DNA of 64,000 nucleotides from Hyposmocoma kahamanoa. Taxonomy: Eukaryota > Arthropoda > Insecta > Lepidoptera > Cosmopterigidae. The stretch is from the NCBI RefSeq assembly GCF_003589595.1, contig NW_020653712.1, positions 318,443-382,442 on the forward strand, written 5' to 3'. The stretch's first letter is position 1, and each line of letters opens with the position of its first letter. Shown here one piece after another: positions 62,466 through 64,000 of this stretch. The translations under genes were made by a program, and so were the position numbers. The notes under the pieces are model-generated. The model searched no databases. It was given only the letters and a program-made list of their open reading frames with translations, and was not told the DNA's origin.

Positions 62466-62600
62466 CATAAGTTGAAGTTGACAAGTCCCATGTGCCTGTA
62501 ATTTCACAACCACCCTTACCCTTCCAAATGCTCACATTACTGCTTGGCGGCAGAAATAGGTAAGGTGACCAGTATGTCACTGGATGAACACTGCTACTAA
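62466..62600 (-). repeat. R1 fragment
   Basis: Minus fragment 'AGTTGACAAGTCCCATGTGCC' to 'GTCACTGGATGAACA' directly left of the mariner remnant. Confidence 0.6.
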
Positions 62601-62639
62601 AAATGTGATTTCATGTCCCCGTTAGAGGGCAACACTGAC

Positions 62640-63205
62640 TTTAGAGTTGCAAAGACAGCAATTGAGCATGGGTCATTCGATATGAGCAGAAACCAACCAA
62701 AGTGGCGCGTGTACAAAGTGCCTCTATGCGGATGATTGCTTCTTTTTTTAATAAAACGGACATGTGGCTACTGTTGCATTGGAGAAACGTTGTACCGTGA
62801 ATAATGACAAGTAGATGACCATTCGTTTGTCGGAAATTATTGACAAACTCCGTAAAATTAACCGTAAACGCCGTATAATCTTGCACCATGCCAGTTCTCA
62901 CACGGCCAGACAGACAATAAATTTTTGAAGGTGAACAACGTTGACTTTATGAGTCATCCCGCGTACAGTCCGACCTGACTACTTGTGGCTTTTATTTATT
63001 TTCAAAAATTAAGAACTAGTTACGCGGTCAACGATTTTCATCACCTGAAGAGGCTGTTGAAGAGTATGAAAAATGTGTTTCAGAGATTGTCATGGAGGAG
63101 TGGCATAAATGTTTTCAAAATTGGTTCATTTGTATTTAAAAGTGCATTAACGCTAATGGAGAATATTTTGAGAAACAATAAATTCATCTCTGACCATTTA
63201 TAGTA
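62640..63205 (+). pseudogene. Mariner transposase remnant
   Basis: Plus-strand frames read 'IIDKLRKINRKRRIILHHAS' 'SHTARQT', then 'MSHPAYSPDLTTCGFYLF' and 'LRGQRFSSPEEAVEEYEKCV', ending 'ANGEYFEKQ'. These are the last third of a mariner transposase around its 'HDNASSHTA' and 'YSPDLxPCDFxLF' motifs, with the catalytic positions altered. Stops and frameshifts are frequent and the N-terminal half is missing. Confidence 0.85.
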
Positions 63206-64000
63206 TTTTTTTCTTATTCATTCCGGTAACTTATAATGTGCCCCACATAATCTGTTTTAATGTTACTCAAATGTTTTTTCCAGGAAGCATAAATACTCAT
63301 AGAACTTTGCACAAATAAAATAATACACATTTAAAAAAAATACAATTTTATTTATGATGAAAACGCAGATTTTTCCATTGTTTCCGTCGAATTTTTTCTA
63401 AAAAAAAACTATTAGATGCACTGTTTAAGTTTTTACTCTGTTCATTTTTCTTGTAAATGTGGTGTTTACATAATACATGTTAATTCTGTTGGGCCGTCAA
63501 GATACTGCATAATTTGTTCGGCAGTTGTCAAAGTACATATTATCACTTAGAAAACAACATCGCTTAAGAAAAAACTGCCGGTTATTACTATTGAATGTTA
63601 CACAATCAATAAAAATAATATCACCAACTAATGCAGTTATTTGTTAGACCATAAAATAATTTATTACTAAGAATAGGTAAAAAATCTTGTATACAATAAT
63701 ATATGCAGGTTTTGTACACTCCTATAAAATTCCTTGAACTTACTTACGCAGCGATGTTTGGTAAGCGACGATATGGTATTTAAAAAATGAGAGTGAATGC
63801 AAGAATGCCTCTAATACTCATACTAACTGGCTTCATTCGTGCTTCATTCTGCGAACCACTATAGCTGAGAAGATTGATGTACAGACATATTTAGGATATA
63901 CCTTGCACAGTTCAAAATTTTACCACATATAGGTTACTCAACATTGGAAAGTTATGTCTTGAAATGCTTGTGTTTGGGTTAGCACTCTGGACTCTTGATA
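63206..64000. other. Non-genic right end
   Basis: AT-rich; no exon or repeat recognised. Confidence 0.5.

Overview
The window looks like nuclear DNA from an insect, most likely a moth or butterfly. It is AT-rich, its genes have many short exons in long introns, and most of the sequence is transposable-element debris: 5'-truncated non-LTR retrotransposons, tRNA-like SINEs, MITEs and solo LTRs. The lepidopteran call rests on the look of the repeats and genes, not on a search. There is one 400-base assembly gap (13839-14238).

Three host genes are supported. (1) 16394-34065, plus strand: a kinesin-II motor subunit of the KIF3B/Klp68D type, 13 exons spliced in one consistent frame to a stop; the first ~80-90 residues of the motor are missing. 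(2) 59836-48177, minus strand: NSMCE4/Nse4, the kleisin of the SMC5/6 complex, seven coding exons from ATG to stop (285 residues). (3) 61626-61723, plus strand: a first coding exon that looks like DCAF1/mahjong, the CRL4 ubiquitin-ligase receptor, continuing beyond the window. Genes 2 and 3 are divergent, start codons about 1.8 kb apart. I see no functional link to gene 1.

Layout: 0-8 kb is repeat debris. At 7.9-12.9 kb a 305-bp solo LTR (4-bp target duplication) was split by a full-length LINE of 4686 bp on the minus strand with a perfect 12-bp target duplication and two open ORFs, the most intact mobile element here. 13-16.3 kb is repeats and the gap. 16.4-34.1 kb is the kinesin gene, whose introns hold SINEs, LINE fragments, a minisatellite and several MITEs, including a 495-bp one inside an older LINE fragment. 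34.1-48.1 kb has no gene I can recognise, only MITEs, tandem repeats and LINE ends. 48.2-59.8 kb is NSMCE4; one intron carries a 3.4-kb DDE transposon whose transposase has a C-terminal SWIM zinc finger and three frameshifts. 60-64 kb holds a dispersed MITE, the DCAF1-like exon and a dead mariner.

Repeat families named below: R1, a ~270-bp repeat with 'CTGCCGCCAAGCA'; R2, a 280-470-bp element with AACCGAC...GTCGGTT ends; R3, a tRNA-derived SINE; R4, a foldback-like element whose ends hold tRNA-like sequence; R5, a hairpin element starting GGAAATGAAAC; R6, a repeat ending in a 'GGGTC..AACCTGAATATAAAT' type 3' end. I found no CRISPR array, operon or prokaryotic feature, and no clearly new biological system; the most unusual items are R4, the SWIM-DDE transposon and the nested LINE/LTR insertion.
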